Counted from the first letter of the stretch, positions 24,192 through 33,337 are shown. The stretch is 48,899 nucleotides of DNA from CAYWTS01 sp964461265 (GCA_964461265.1 CAYWTS010000014.1:1-48899), one strand, 5' to 3'. Translations and numbers: made by a program. The notes: a model not told the origin generated them from the letters alone.

Positions 24192-25163
24192 TTATTTTAT
24201 TTCAACAGTATACAAATTATTCCCGTTTACATCTATGAAACTTGCTGAAATATTTTGATTTGATATTGTTACTGCAAGAAATCCGTTTATGCTGTTAGAG
24301 TAAACTGTATATTCCATACTTCCGGTTTTTCTTAGCTGTGAGCCGGCACCCGATACAAAGTAATGAACATTGCTTGCAGGAGGTTTCAGGTATTGTATAT
24401 CATGGTCATGACCGCATATATACATATTAACATTATATTTTTCGAGCATCGGTTTAAGCAGTTCAATCAGTTCATCGGTATTCCCGTGCTCACCGCCTGA
24501 GTAAACAGGGTGATGCCCGGCAGCTATTTTCCATTTTGCATTGCTGTGAGATAGAACACTGTCAATCCAGTATAACTGATTTTTTACATACTCCTTACTT
24601 CGTGCTGTTATAGTGCTGTCATCAAGACCTTTATATTCCTTGTAAGATTTCAGTCTTTTTATTTCGAAAGGGTTAGTGTCTATAATTATAAAAAGTGCTG
24701 ACGTGTAATCATCTATCGCTTTTTCGAAGCTGTAATAACGTGCGGGCATTTTCCACCTGCTGCTGAGTGTAGAGTAATCAATCTGTGCCTGAACGTTACC
24801 ATAATAATCATGATTGCCAAGCGATATATACCATGGTATTTGAAGTGATGTTGCATTATAAACCTGCTCAAAACAAGTTTGCCATTTCGAATCATCGGTG
24901 TCGGTAACCCCGGAAGGGTAAATATTATCTCCCGTTGAGATGATAAAATCTGTTTTATGCTCGTGAGCGTATTTACCCATTTGGTCAGCAGTTTCCTGCT
25001 GGAGGTATTTACCCTCTCTGCCCCAGTCACCGATTGCGATGAATGAAACAGACTGAGCAGCAGCAATTAGTAATGAACAATGAGTAATTAGTAGTAAGCA
25101 AAATATTGGTACTACCCGTAAGGGATGTCTAATACCAATAGACGCCATCTTCAATATTTTCAT
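24192..25163 (-). CDS. Secreted purple-acid-phosphatase-like metallophosphoesterase
   Basis: I start at 'MKILKM', giving 323 residues; a frame 13 codons longer exists but lengthens the n-region. Metal-ligand motifs are in order: 'IAIGDWGREG', 'ISTGDNIYPSG', 'ISLGNHDYYGN', 'AAGHHPVYSGGEHGN', 'MYICGHDHDIQYL'. This is the arrangement of the tartrate-resistant/purple acid phosphatase (ACP5-like) family, a two-metal hydrolase of phosphomonoesters. The signal peptide region is odd. Part of it ('GIRHPLRVVPI') is encoded by a palindromic repeat at 25104-25140, and the next part ('LLLITHCSLLI') by a near-repetitive TTACT/ATTACTCATT stretch. No T9SS domain is present, so it is probably periplasmic or simply secreted. 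Confidence 0.85.
   Translation of the reverse strand: MKILKMASIGIRHPLRVVPIFCLLLITHCSLLIAAAQSVSFIAIGDWGREGKYLQQETADQMGKYAHEHKTDFIISTGDNIYPSGVTDTDDSKWQTCFEQVYNATSLQIPWYISLGNHDYYGNVQAQIDYSTLSSRWKMPARYYSFEKAIDDYTSALFIIIDTNPFEIKRLKSYKEYKGLDDSTITARSKEYVKNQLYWIDSVLSHSNAKWKIAAGHHPVYSGGEHGNTDELIELLKPMLEKYNVNMYICGHDHDIQYLKPPASNVHYFVSGAGSQLRKTGSMEYTVYSNSINGFLAVTISNQNISASFIDVNGNNLYTVEIK
25104..25140. repeat. 37-bp palindromic element inside the phosphatase signal-peptide region
   Basis: TATTGGTA (25104-25111) pairs with TACCAATA (25133-25140), and inside it CCC-gtaa-GGG forms a second stem. It is in frame and adds about 12 codons. Confidence 0.6.
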
Positions 25164-25225
25164 TTTAACTTTGAGATTTGAGTTAGTTAAAATTACACTC
25201 AAATTTCGTTAATAAAAAGTAATAT

Positions 25226-25294
25226 CTCCTCACCCTTTCCTCTCACCACTTGTGAAGAGGGGAAAGTTTCGTTTCAACGGAACCGAGTGAGGAG
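25226..25294. repeat. Branched intergenic inverted-repeat element
   Basis: CTCCTCAC (25226-25233) pairs with GTGAGGAG (25287-25294). Enclosed are two further hairpins, CTTTCCTCTC/GAGGGGAAAG and GTTTC/GGAAC. The whole could form a three-way junction. It lies in the 5' intergenic region between the phosphatase and glnS, genes that diverge. Confidence 0.55.
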
Positions 25295-25456
25295 TTAACA
25301 TCTTAAAATCTGCGTGAATCATATATAATTATAGTAACCCTGTTGTGTACCGAGGCTTCGGCAGGCAGGGGCGTTCTATGTATTTAATTGTTTAAGGATT
25401 TAAGTTTTATTGTGATAATAACTGATTATTTCTTTACGCAGTAGTATTTTTGTAAA

Positions 25457-27142
25457 ATGGAAGAAAATAAAAATACCAAACCCACTAATTTCATACGTGA
25501 TTTAATAGATGAAGACCTGAAAAACGGTAAAAATAACGGGCGTGTGCATACCCGCTTCCCACCTGAACCAAATGGTTATCTTCATATAGGCCATGCAACA
25601 GCCATTTGCTTAAATTTCGGTATTGCTTATGATTATAATGGTCTGTGTAACCTGCGTTTTGATGATACCAATCCCGAAAAAGAAGAAGTTGAGTATGTTG
25701 AATCGATTATGGAAGATATACGATGGCTCGGTTTCGATTGGGAAGACCGGCTGTATTATGCTTCAGATTATTTTAGTAAGCTTTATGAATTTGCTGTTCA
25801 ATTGATAAAAGAAGGTAATGCTTATGTTGATTCATCCACAGCCGATGAAATAAAAGACCACCGAGGCACACCTACCGAGTCCGGTATCCAGTCTCCTTAC
25901 CGGAACCGGAGTGTTGAGGAAAACCTTGATTTATTCGAGGGTATGAGAGCAGGGAAGTTCGAAGACGGTACTCACGTACTGCGGGCAAAGATAGATATGT
26001 CGTCACCAAACATGCACATGCGTGACCCTGTTATTTACAGGATAAAAAAAGCTGAACATCACAGGACAGGCAATGATTGGTGTATTTACCCTATGTATGA
26101 TTATGCTCACCCGCTCTCTGACTGGATAGAAGGGATTACACATTCACTTTGCACGCTCGAGTTCGAAATACACCGTCCTTTATATGACTGGTTCCTTGAA
26201 GCACTGCATCTTGAAAACAGGCCACGGCAAATAGAATTTGCACGTTTGAATCTGAACTACACAATTATGAGCAAACGCAAACTGCTTCAGCTTGTGCAGG
26301 GCGGGTATGTATCCGGATGGGATGACCCCCGTATGCCAACACTTTCGGGACTGCGAAGAAGGGGCTATACACCGGAGGCAATACGTAACTTCTCCGAAAA
26401 AGTAGGGTATACAAAACGGGATGCAATTACCGATGTCGCACTGCTTGAACACAGCATAAGAGAGGATTTGAACAAACATGCTCCGCGTGTTATGGCACTG
26501 CTGAAACCGTTAAAAGTTGTAATCACAAACTATCCTGATGATAAGGTTGAAATGCTTGAAGCTGAAAATAATCCTGAAGATTCTGCAGCAGGAAAAAGAA
26601 CAATTCCTTTTACCAAGCACATATATATTGAGCAGGATGATTTCCGTGAAGTACCGCCAAAAAAATATCACAGGTTGTATCCGGGTAATGAAGTCCGGTT
26701 AAAAAATGCTTATATCATCAAATGTAATGAAGTTATAAAAAATGATAAGGGTGAAATAAAAGAGCTTCATTGTACTTATGATTCTGGGACTAAAAGCGGC
26801 TCCGCACATTCACGCAGCGTAAAAGGAACCATTCACTGGGTGAGTGCACCTCACGCTGTAAAAGCAGAGGTAAGATTGTATGACCGCTTATTTACAGCCG
26901 AAAATCCCGAAGGTGATGAGGAAAAAGATTTCAAGGAATTCCTTAATCCGCACTCACTTGATATTTTAGACGGCTGCCTTGTTGAGCCCGGACTAACCTC
27001 TGCAAAACCAGGTGAAAAATTCCAGTTTATACGCCAGGGGTATTTTTGTGTTGATAAAGATACATCTTTGAGTAAGCTTGTTTTCAACAGAACGGTATCC
27101 TTGCGTGATTCATGGGCTAAGATAGAGAAGAAGGGGATGTAG
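25457..27142 (+). CDS. glnS: Glutaminyl-tRNA synthetase
   Basis: 561 residues, close to the 550-580 usual for bacterial GlnRS. Class I motifs are 'PPEPNGYLHIGHATAICLNF' (HIGH) and 'TIMSKRKLLQLV' (KMSKS-equivalent, about residue 270). Gln/Glu-specific blocks are 'LRFDDTNPEKEEVEYVESIM', 'DWCIYPMYDYAHPLSDWIEG' and 'TLEFEIHRPLYDWFLEAL', followed by the two-barrel anticodon-binding domain ('EQDDFREVPPKKYHRLYPGN', 'CLVEPGLTSAKPGEKFQFIR'). GlnRS is horizontally distributed in bacteria, so this lineage charges tRNA-Gln directly. The gene is monocistronic. A hairpin (27169-27188) follows the stop. The true start is probably this ATG, since the HIGH motif lies at the normal distance. Confidence 0.96.
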   Translation: MEENKNTKPTNFIRDLIDEDLKNGKNNGRVHTRFPPEPNGYLHIGHATAICLNFGIAYDYNGLCNLRFDDTNPEKEEVEYVESIMEDIRWLGFDWEDRLYYASDYFSKLYEFAVQLIKEGNAYVDSSTADEIKDHRGTPTESGIQSPYRNRSVEENLDLFEGMRAGKFEDGTHVLRAKIDMSSPNMHMRDPVIYRIKKAEHHRTGNDWCIYPMYDYAHPLSDWIEGITHSLCTLEFEIHRPLYDWFLEALHLENRPRQIEFARLNLNYTIMSKRKLLQLVQGGYVSGWDDPRMPTLSGLRRRGYTPEAIRNFSEKVGYTKRDAITDVALLEHSIREDLNKHAPRVMALLKPLKVVITNYPDDKVEMLEAENNPEDSAAGKRTIPFTKHIYIEQDDFREVPPKKYHRLYPGNEVRLKNAYIIKCNEVIKNDKGEIKELHCTYDSGTKSGSAHSRSVKGTIHWVSAPHAVKAEVRLYDRLFTAENPEGDEEKDFKEFLNPHSLDILDGCLVEPGLTSAKPGEKFQFIRQGYFCVDKDTSLSKLVFNRTVSLRDSWAKIEKKGM

Positions 27143-27168
27143 GTTTCGTGTTCCATCTTCTGCTATGA

Positions 27169-27188
27169 TGTCAGGTAGTTGCCTGGCA
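27169..27188. terminator. Hairpin TGTCAGG..CCTGGCA downstream of glnS
   Basis: Seven pairs with one G-U, followed after a few bases by TATTTTATA. It is closely related to the perfect palindrome at 27956-27977, so this pair of hairpins brackets the 27297-27871 gene. Confidence 0.5.
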
Positions 27189-27296
27189 TTCTGTATTTTA
27201 TACGCTGCTTTTTAAAATGTTATTATTGCATATTAATTTTTATTTAGTTAATATGCGTAAATTTTTTAAAAAATTAATAAGAAAGGAAGAAATTCA

Positions 27297-27871
27297 ATGT
27301 TTGGATTTGGGAAAAAAGAAGATGACCCTAAAAAAGCTCTCGAAAAAGCTGATAAAGCTTTAAATAAGGGTGTATCGGGCTTTATGGCAAAAACGTTTAT
27401 GGGAAAGGATTTTATGGATAAGGCTAACGCAGGGCTTGACATGGCTAAACAGTATACCGATTATGATGGTAAGAAAGCTCAGCTTATGCAAACTGGCATG
27501 CCCGGGACTGCCGAGGTTACGGCTATTGCTGATACAGGAGCACTGGTGAATTACAATCCTGTTGTAAAACTTTCACTAAAAGTTCAGCCGCAATACGGTA
27601 TGAGCTTTGAAACGACAATTGAAACTGCTGTTTCGAAGATTGCAGTTCCCAGAGTCGGTGATAAGTTAAATGTAAAGTACAATCCTTNNNNNNNNNNNNN
27701 NNNNNNNNNNNNNNNNNNNNNNNNNNNNNNNNNNNNNNNNNNNNNNNNNNNNNNNNNNNNNNNNNNNNNNNNNNNNNNNNNNNNNNNTCGAAGATTGCAG
27801 TTCCCAGAGTCGGTGATAAGTTAAATGTAAAGTACAATCCTTCTAATACTTCTGAAATGATAATAATATAG
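27297..27871 (+). CDS. Conserved small protein, paralogue of 13524-13940, interrupted by a false assembly gap
   Basis: As written the frame runs into 100 N. The 55 bases before the gap (27633-27687) are identical to the 55 after it (27788-27842). Merging them at that overlap gives a continuous 139-codon protein: 'MFGFGKKEDDPKKALEKADK', 'GVSGFMAKTFMGKDFMDKAN', 'PGTAEVTAIADTGALVNYNP', 'SKIAVPRVGDKLNVKYNPSN', then TSEMIII and TAG at 27869-27871. This agrees with its paralogue all the way to the end (YNPADPTQIVIV). The layout is a helical N-half and beta-rich C-half, soluble and of unknown function. An A/G-rich GAAAGGAAG stretch before the ATG is a plausible ribosome binding site. Small hairpins lie on both sides, suggesting its own transcript. 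Confidence 0.75.
27688..27787. other. Assembly gap of 100 N (spurious)
   Basis: Exactly 100 N, a default scaffold gap size, flanked by an identical 55-mer on each side. The contigs overlap and should be joined with no missing sequence. Confidence 0.9.
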
Positions 27872-27955
27872 TTTGAACAGATTGTGATATATCGGGCTTT
27901 GTTCTTCTAAGGTATTAGTTGGAAAATAACCTGCAAACCTGATATTCCGCTTATG

Positions 27956-27977
27956 ATGCCAGGCATTTGCCTGGCAT
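27956..27977. terminator. Perfect palindromic hairpin ATGCCAGGCA..TGCCTGGCAT
   Basis: Ten-base stem with a 2-base loop, then TTGAGTTTTAT. It lies 85 bp after the stop of the small conserved protein. It is either a weak terminator or a member of the palindromic repeat family, with a sibling at 27169-27188. Confidence 0.5.
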
Positions 27978-28068
27978 TTGAGTTTTATAGAATGACAGTG
28001 GAACTTTTTATAAAATTATATATGTTATAACACATATATTACAAAAGTTTTTTATTTTACAGATATTT

Positions 28069-30357
28069 ATGAAAAAAATAATGATTTTATACTTAATACA
28101 ATTGGTTCTAATTTCTAACAGCTATACACAGGATAAAGGCAGTCTTTCAGGTATAGTGAGGGATAAGATTTCCCAATCGCTTCTTCAGGGTATTACAGTT
28201 AAGGTGCTTGGTTCTGATTTAAAAACCGTAACCATTGAAGACGGCAGTTATAAAATAGACAATATTCCGGCAGGTAAATATGAGGTTGAGTTTTCAAACG
28301 TAGCTTATCAGACTTATATCGAGAGTGATGTAATGATAGCTTCGGGAATGGAGAAGCGGCTTATTATCGAAATCGATGAAATATCGGTTGACGAGGTTAT
28401 TGTTGAAACTTCCCGCTTTCAGAAACCTATCGATGCAACAACATCTTACAAAACACTTAATAGTGAAGAGATAAGAAAATCACCGGGCAGTTTTGAGGAT
28501 GTAGGCAGGGTAATACAGACTCTTCCCGGGCTTTCACTTACTAATGACGGAAGAAATGATATTCTTGTAAGAGGCGGCTCTCAATCGGAAAATCTTTTTA
28601 TAGTTGACGGTTTTCAAGTTAATAATTTTAACCATTTCGGAACGCAGGGTGCAACCGGTGGTCCTATCAGTATTATCAATCTGGATTTCGTAAATAAAAT
28701 AGAATTCTTGACGGGCGGGTTCAGTGCAAAATACGGAGACAAGCTTTCGTCAGTTGTACTGGTTGAGTTGAGAGACGGTAATCCCGACCATTTCTTTGGA
28801 AAAATAAACATAAGCGGTACGGGAATAGGTGCGAACCTTGAAGGTCCGTTCCCTTTTAAAAATAAAGGGAGTTGGCTGTTTTCTGCAAGAAGAAGTTATC
28901 TTGATTTGGTTTTTAATGCAGCCGGCTTTTCATTTATTCCGGAATATACCGATATCCAGCTTAATCTTAATTATAATGTAAATAACAGCAACTTTCTTGA
29001 GTTTACCGCTTTCGGGGCAATCGATAAGGTACGTTTCAACAACGATAACCAAGAAAACAAACAAAATAACGAAAGGATTCTTACAACCAACCAGAATTCC
29101 TATTCATCAGGTTTGATATGGAAGACTATTTTATCGCCTGTATCATATGCAAAGTTTACATTGGGCAGAAATTATACAGCTTATTTTTATTCGAAGCGGG
29201 ATTCGCTGTTTAATGAGACATTCAGAAGTGACTCAAAGGAATCGGACATCACACTGAAAGCTGAACTTTATGGCAGGTTCAAAAAAAACACTTTTTATTC
29301 TGCAGGTTCCGGAATGCAAACAATAAAACTTATCTATGATATTGAAAAAGATGCTGATACAACCCTTGTAATTGACCCGCAGACCGGACAAAATATCATT
29401 ATCCCCGGAGTAATAATAGACAAAAACGAAAGAACTTATAAAGCTTTTGCATATGCTGAAATTATTCATACTTTTTTCGACAGAGTGAAACTAACGGCAG
29501 GAATTAGATATGATTATTTTGACTATATTAAAAATAAACATAATATTTCACCAAGAACATCCCTATCTTTAAAGATTTCCGAAAAAGTAAGTCTCAATCT
29601 GGCATACGGAAGATTTTATCAATCTCCTTCATATATCTGGCTTGTTGGTGCTGAAGGGAACAGGAACTTAAAAAATATAGGTGTGGACCATTTTATTGCA
29701 GGAATAGAATTCTTCCCTGATAAAAGCTCGAAACTTACAATCGAAGGGTATTACAAAAAATATAAATACTACCCGGTAAGCCTTGTGAGACCATATCTTA
29801 TTTTAGCAAACAGCACAATTTTCGAAACTCAGAATTCATTTGGTCTTGAACAGCTTTCAAGCGACGGAAAAGGCAGGTCTTATGGTTTGGAAATATTTTA
29901 CCAGAAGCCATTGACGGATAATTTTTACGGGTCTGCATCGCTATCGCTGGGCACGGCAAAATATACAGCACTGGATGGTGTTGAAAGACCTTCGGATTAC
30001 GATAACAGGTTTGTCTTTAATGTTACTGCAGGCTGGCTGCCCGGTAAGAACTGGGAATTCAGTATGAAGTTCCGGATTGCAGGGGGCACACCTTATACGC
30101 CCATTGATCCCGAGACTGGAAATATTATTATTTCAGAGTATAATACTGAAAGATTACCCGTGTATCACAGACTCGATATCCGCGGAGAAAAACGGTTTAG
30201 CTTCAGTAAGTGGAGCCTGATAACTTATATTGATATACAAAATGTTTATAATAAACAGAATGTTTTCCAGTACAGGTGGGACCCGTTTAAAAAAGAAATT
30301 GTTACAAGTAAAAACCTTGGTATTTTGCCAACAGTCGGTATTATGGCAGAATTTTAA
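28069..30357 (+). CDS. TonB-dependent outer-membrane receptor
   Basis: 762 residues. The signal peptide is 1-20. A carboxypeptidase-regulatory-like domain is at about 24-105 ('GSLSGIVRDKISQSLLQGIT', 'IDNIPAGKYEVEFSNVAYQT'). The plug domain is at about 125-230 ('GRVIQTLPGLSLTNDGRNDI', 'LVRGGSQSENLFIVDGFQVN', 'IEFLTGGFSAKYGDKLSSVV'). A 22-strand-type barrel runs to the end, with alternating aromatic strands and the closing 'GILPTVGIMAEF', which ends in Phe as outer-membrane barrels do. It imports a substrate using TonB energy. No SusD-like gene follows, so this is not a polysaccharide utilisation locus; a metal-chelate, cobalamin or peptide ligand is possible. It is monocistronic as far as visible. 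Confidence 0.92.
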   Translation: MKKIMILYLIQLVLISNSYTQDKGSLSGIVRDKISQSLLQGITVKVLGSDLKTVTIEDGSYKIDNIPAGKYEVEFSNVAYQTYIESDVMIASGMEKRLIIEIDEISVDEVIVETSRFQKPIDATTSYKTLNSEEIRKSPGSFEDVGRVIQTLPGLSLTNDGRNDILVRGGSQSENLFIVDGFQVNNFNHFGTQGATGGPISIINLDFVNKIEFLTGGFSAKYGDKLSSVVLVELRDGNPDHFFGKINISGTGIGANLEGPFPFKNKGSWLFSARRSYLDLVFNAAGFSFIPEYTDIQLNLNYNVNNSNFLEFTAFGAIDKVRFNNDNQENKQNNERILTTNQNSYSSGLIWKTILSPVSYAKFTLGRNYTAYFYSKRDSLFNETFRSDSKESDITLKAELYGRFKKNTFYSAGSGMQTIKLIYDIEKDADTTLVIDPQTGQNIIIPGVIIDKNERTYKAFAYAEIIHTFFDRVKLTAGIRYDYFDYIKNKHNISPRTSLSLKISEKVSLNLAYGRFYQSPSYIWLVGAEGNRNLKNIGVDHFIAGIEFFPDKSSKLTIEGYYKKYKYYPVSLVRPYLILANSTIFETQNSFGLEQLSSDGKGRSYGLEIFYQKPLTDNFYGSASLSLGTAKYTALDGVERPSDYDNRFVFNVTAGWLPGKNWEFSMKFRIAGGTPYTPIDPETGNIIISEYNTERLPVYHRLDIRGEKRFSFSKWSLITYIDIQNVYNKQNVFQYRWDPFKKEIVTSKNLGILPTVGIMAEF

Positions 30358-30402
30358 ATATTCAGACGATTACTTAAAGTTTACCACTGTTCGATAAGCT
30401 TT

Positions 30403-30549
30403 TTACTTTAAATAATAAAACGTGTTATAGTTGTACTGATGTTTTCCCCATAAAGCTATTGCAAAATTATTCAGTAATTTTTCGTCAACACTATGCCAGC
30501 GTTTTTCCAGACCTGCATATGAAATAATCCTCTTCCGAAAAAAGCCTCC
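30403..30549 (-). pseudogene. C-terminal fragment of an unknown gene
   Basis: A minus-strand frame without a start codon reads 'GGFFRKRIISYAGLEKRWHS', 'VDEKLLNNFAIALWGKHQYN', 'YNTFYYLK' and stop. The composition looks like a real protein C-terminus, but a stop lies just upstream and nothing longer exists. I do not recognise the family. Confidence 0.3.
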
Positions 30550-30650
30550 GGTCTTTTATATTATTACATGTTTTTTATTTAGTTAATTTTTGTATATTTA
30601 CTTTATTATTATTATTGATTTTAATTATAGAATTTTAAGATAGTTAACGG

Positions 30651-32092
30651 GTGATTTTTACTTCTTTACAATTCCTTGTCTTTTTTATCATCATTACATT
30701 ATTATATTTCAATGTAAGGCAAAGAATCCGCTGGGTTGTTCTGCTTGCTGCAAGCTGTTATTTCTATATGGCTTTTGCTCCTGTTTACCTGTTAATACTG
30801 AGCGGAACAATTTTTATTGCGTATCTTTGCGGATTATATCTTGGTTCTGATACATTTAAAAATAAAAAGTTTTTATTAAGTCTTGGTATTGTTCTGGTCT
30901 GCTTTATACTGGCGTTCTTTAAATATTACAATTCTTTAAATGAGTTTGTTGTAAATTTAATCTTTTCAGGAACAAAACAGCCGCTGCCTTACATTTCTAT
31001 TTTACTTCCTGTTGGACTTTCTTTTCATACATTCCAGGTTATCAGCTATATGACTGAAGTTTACCGTTGTAATTTTAAGCCCGAAAAGAATTTTGGGATA
31101 TTTTCACTTTACGTGTTGTTCTTTCCCAAAGTTATTTCGGGACCTATCGAAAGACCGCAGAATTTATTACCGCAATTCAGAAAACATTACATTTTTGATT
31201 TTGAAAATTTCAAAATCGGTGCAATGCTGATGGCATTCGGTTTTTTTAAGAAAGCCGTAATAGCCGATAGGCTCGCTATGGTTGTTGATGGTTCCTATAA
31301 TTCAATATCCGACCAAACCGGTTCATCACTTCTTATTGCTACTTTGTTTTACTCATTACAGATATATTGTGATTTCTCAGGTTATACCGATATAGCAATC
31401 GGCTCGGCAAGAATAATGGGCTTTAAGCTTTCGGAGAATTTTAATTCCCCGTACTTTTCAAAATCGATTACCGAATTCTGGACCAGATGGCATATTTCGT
31501 TATCGACCTGGCTCAGGGATTACCTGTTTCTGCCGTTAGCATATAAAACAGTCAGACTTGTTAAAAATAAAATTTTCAGAATCAAACCGGAAGTATGGAG
31601 CTATATAATTGCAACACTAATAACCATGTTTATTTGCGGTATTTGGCACGGCGATACATGGGCATTTGTTATCTGGGGATCGCTTCACGGAATTTATCTT
31701 ACTTCCTCATTTATTAAAGGAAGGATTTATAAGAAATATAAGATAAAAATAAGTAAAAATTATCCGGCTGTATTTTTGCGAACATCTGTTACTTTTTTGC
31801 TTGTTACATTCGCATGGATTTTTTTCCGTGCTGCAGATGTGTCAATTGCTTTTTTGCTTATAAAAAAGATATTTTCGGTATCGGTTTTTGCTTCACCGTC
31901 TTTTGTTTTAAACCCGGCTGAAATGATTTTTTAGTTCTGCTGGTTATTCTGCTGTTTTTTAAAGAAAAGTTTTATGCTGTTATAGACACCAATTCTGATT
32001 TCTTGTTTTACATAAAAATAATTTTACTGATTACCGTTTGTTATTTCTTCGGTGTTTTCGAACAAAAGCAATTTATTTATTTTCAGTTTTAG
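30651..32092 (+). pseudogene. MBOAT-family O-acyltransferase (AlgI-like), frameshifted near its C-terminus
   Basis: A GTG start gives 427 residues before a TAG at 31932-31934. Membrane helices run throughout, with the family motifs 'PKVISGPIERPQNLLPQF', 'QIYCDFSGYTDIAIGSARIM', 'TEFWTRWHISLSTWLRDYLF' and 'ICGIWHGDTWAFVIWG', which holds the catalytic His. The early stop follows a run of six T (31927-31932). One more T would continue the frame as 'VLLVILLFFKEKFYAVIDTN' and finish with 'EQKQFIYFQF', the standard MBOAT ending, at TAG 32090-32092 (about 480 residues, normal length). It is therefore a sequencing error, a slippage-expressed gene or a recent mutation. It works with the SGNH-type partner encoded 1 bp later to O-acylate a surface glycan. 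Confidence 0.8.
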
Positions 32093-32093
32093 T

Positions 32094-33143
32094 ATGAGAA
32101 AAATTATTCCGAAAATAGCACTTATTTTTTCTCTGTTAATTTATTTGCTCAGTTCAAATGATTTTCTGATGAAAAAGCTGGTTCCATACAGATCAGAGAT
32201 AACTTCGGTATTCGGAACAGACAGATACAAATTCGGAGATCTTTACGGTTTTTCTTATCTGAAGGATTTCAGAATCAGGATTGAAAAAAAATCCCTGCCT
32301 TTAAGCAGCTGCATTAAGCCCGGGAATGTAAACCTTTATATGATTTGTGACAGCTATTTGTGGTCTTTTGTAAAAACCGACTCCATTTTCTGTAATGTAA
32401 ATAAACTAAAATATGCAAGATGGTTATACGATGAACAGATAGAAGAAGAATTGGATCATACTAAAAAAAATATTTTGATTATTGAAGTAGCAGAACGCCA
32501 CATTCTAAAATTGCTTCGTGATACACTTGAAATGTACTATTCAATTAGAGTATCGAAAAAGGGAATTGACCTGTTATGGAAACGTAAACCTGAAACATTT
32601 TATCAGAAGGTTCTTCGATATTTGTACAATGAAAAAATTAACCAGAACCTTGAATTTAATTTATTTGACTATAGTTTTTTTACACCATTCAGAGAACTGA
32701 AAGCGGAACTTAATTACAGGTTGTTCAACAGGACAGATAAGGATGTTTCCATTTCAACCGATAAGCAGTATCTTTTTTACATCGCTACTACAGATACTTC
32801 AAAAATTACGTCTTCTTTTTATAAAGTCAAAGAGCAGGATATTAAAGATGTAATATTCTGTACAAACAGAGCTTATTATTACTTTAAAAAACTTGGTTTT
32901 GATGAAATATACCTTTCTATAGTACCTAATCCGGTCACTATAACAGACCCGGGTTATGGCGTGAATAACGGACTAATAGACATAATACAAAATAGCAGGG
33001 ATCTTAAAGTACCACTGATAAATATATTTCCTTTATTCAAAAATTCACAAAAAGAACTATATTACCGCAGCGATTCACACTGGAACTACGACGGTTTTCA
33101 AATATGGCTTGATGAAGTTAATAAAATTCTGAAAAATTATTGA
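32094..33143 (+). CDS. SGNH/AlgX-AlgJ-like partner of the MBOAT acyltransferase
   Basis: 349 residues from 'MRKIIPKIALIFSLLIYLLS'. A start 14 codons earlier would merely re-read the end of the MBOAT gene in another frame, so I reject it. One membrane anchor or signal is at 5-22, and the rest is periplasmic. 'VNLYMICDSYLWSF' matches the GDSx nucleophile block in diverged form, 'ILIIEVAERHILKLL' is the second block, and the end has 'YYRSDSHWNYDGFQIW', the Asp-Ser-His-Trp box of AlgX/AlgJ/DltD-like proteins. Such proteins take the acetyl group passed across the membrane by an MBOAT protein and put it on a polymer. The start ATG is 1 bp after the MBOAT stop, implying translational coupling. Confidence 0.75.
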   Translation: MRKIIPKIALIFSLLIYLLSSNDFLMKKLVPYRSEITSVFGTDRYKFGDLYGFSYLKDFRIRIEKKSLPLSSCIKPGNVNLYMICDSYLWSFVKTDSIFCNVNKLKYARWLYDEQIEEELDHTKKNILIIEVAERHILKLLRDTLEMYYSIRVSKKGIDLLWKRKPETFYQKVLRYLYNEKINQNLEFNLFDYSFFTPFRELKAELNYRLFNRTDKDVSISTDKQYLFYIATTDTSKITSSFYKVKEQDIKDVIFCTNRAYYYFKKLGFDEIYLSIVPNPVTITDPGYGVNNGLIDIIQNSRDLKVPLINIFPLFKNSQKELYYRSDSHWNYDGFQIWLDEVNKILKNY

Positions 33144-33232
33144 TAAAATCTGCTGCCTTTTATTAAAAACACTTACCTTGAAAGCGTAGGGTATTTTTTT
33201 TATATTTGCATTCGCATAAAAATTAGGAATTT

Positions 33233-33307
33233 GGAGCCGTAGTTCAGTTTGGTTAGAACGCCTGACTGTCACTCAGGAGGTCGCGAGTTCGAGTCTCGTC
33301 GGTTCCG
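33233..33307 (+). tRNA. tRNA-Asp (anticodon GTC)
   Basis: The cloverleaf is complete: acceptor GGAGCCG/CGGTTCC (one G-U), D-stem GTTC/GAAC, anticodon arm CCTGA-CTGTCAC-TCAGG with GTC, variable AGGTC, T-arm GCGAG-TTCGAGT-CTCGT, discriminator G. CCA is not encoded. A terminator follows directly, and then a GIY-YIG ORF. Confidence 0.95.
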
Positions 33308-33308
33308 C

Positions 33309-33331
33309 AAGCCCCGCCAAAAGCGGGGTTT
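33309..33331 (+). terminator. tRNA-Asp terminator, repeated in each GIY-YIG unit
   Basis: AAGCCCCGC pairs with GCGGGGTTT around CAAAA. The same hairpin recurs before the second and third GIY-YIG ORFs, at +347 and +694. Confidence 0.8.
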
Positions 33332-33337
33332 ATTAAT

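Noticed and set aside
24160..24195. Possible third terminal fragment of the TIR element (TATGAGACAGTTTTA)
   Set aside because: Only about 10 shared bases and no partner terminus; within chance for AT-rich DNA.
32052..32093. Upstream start of the AlgX-like gene (MFSNKSNLFIFSFS)
   Set aside because: These codons are the MBOAT C-terminus read in the wrong frame; the coupled ATG at 32094 begins a proper membrane anchor.
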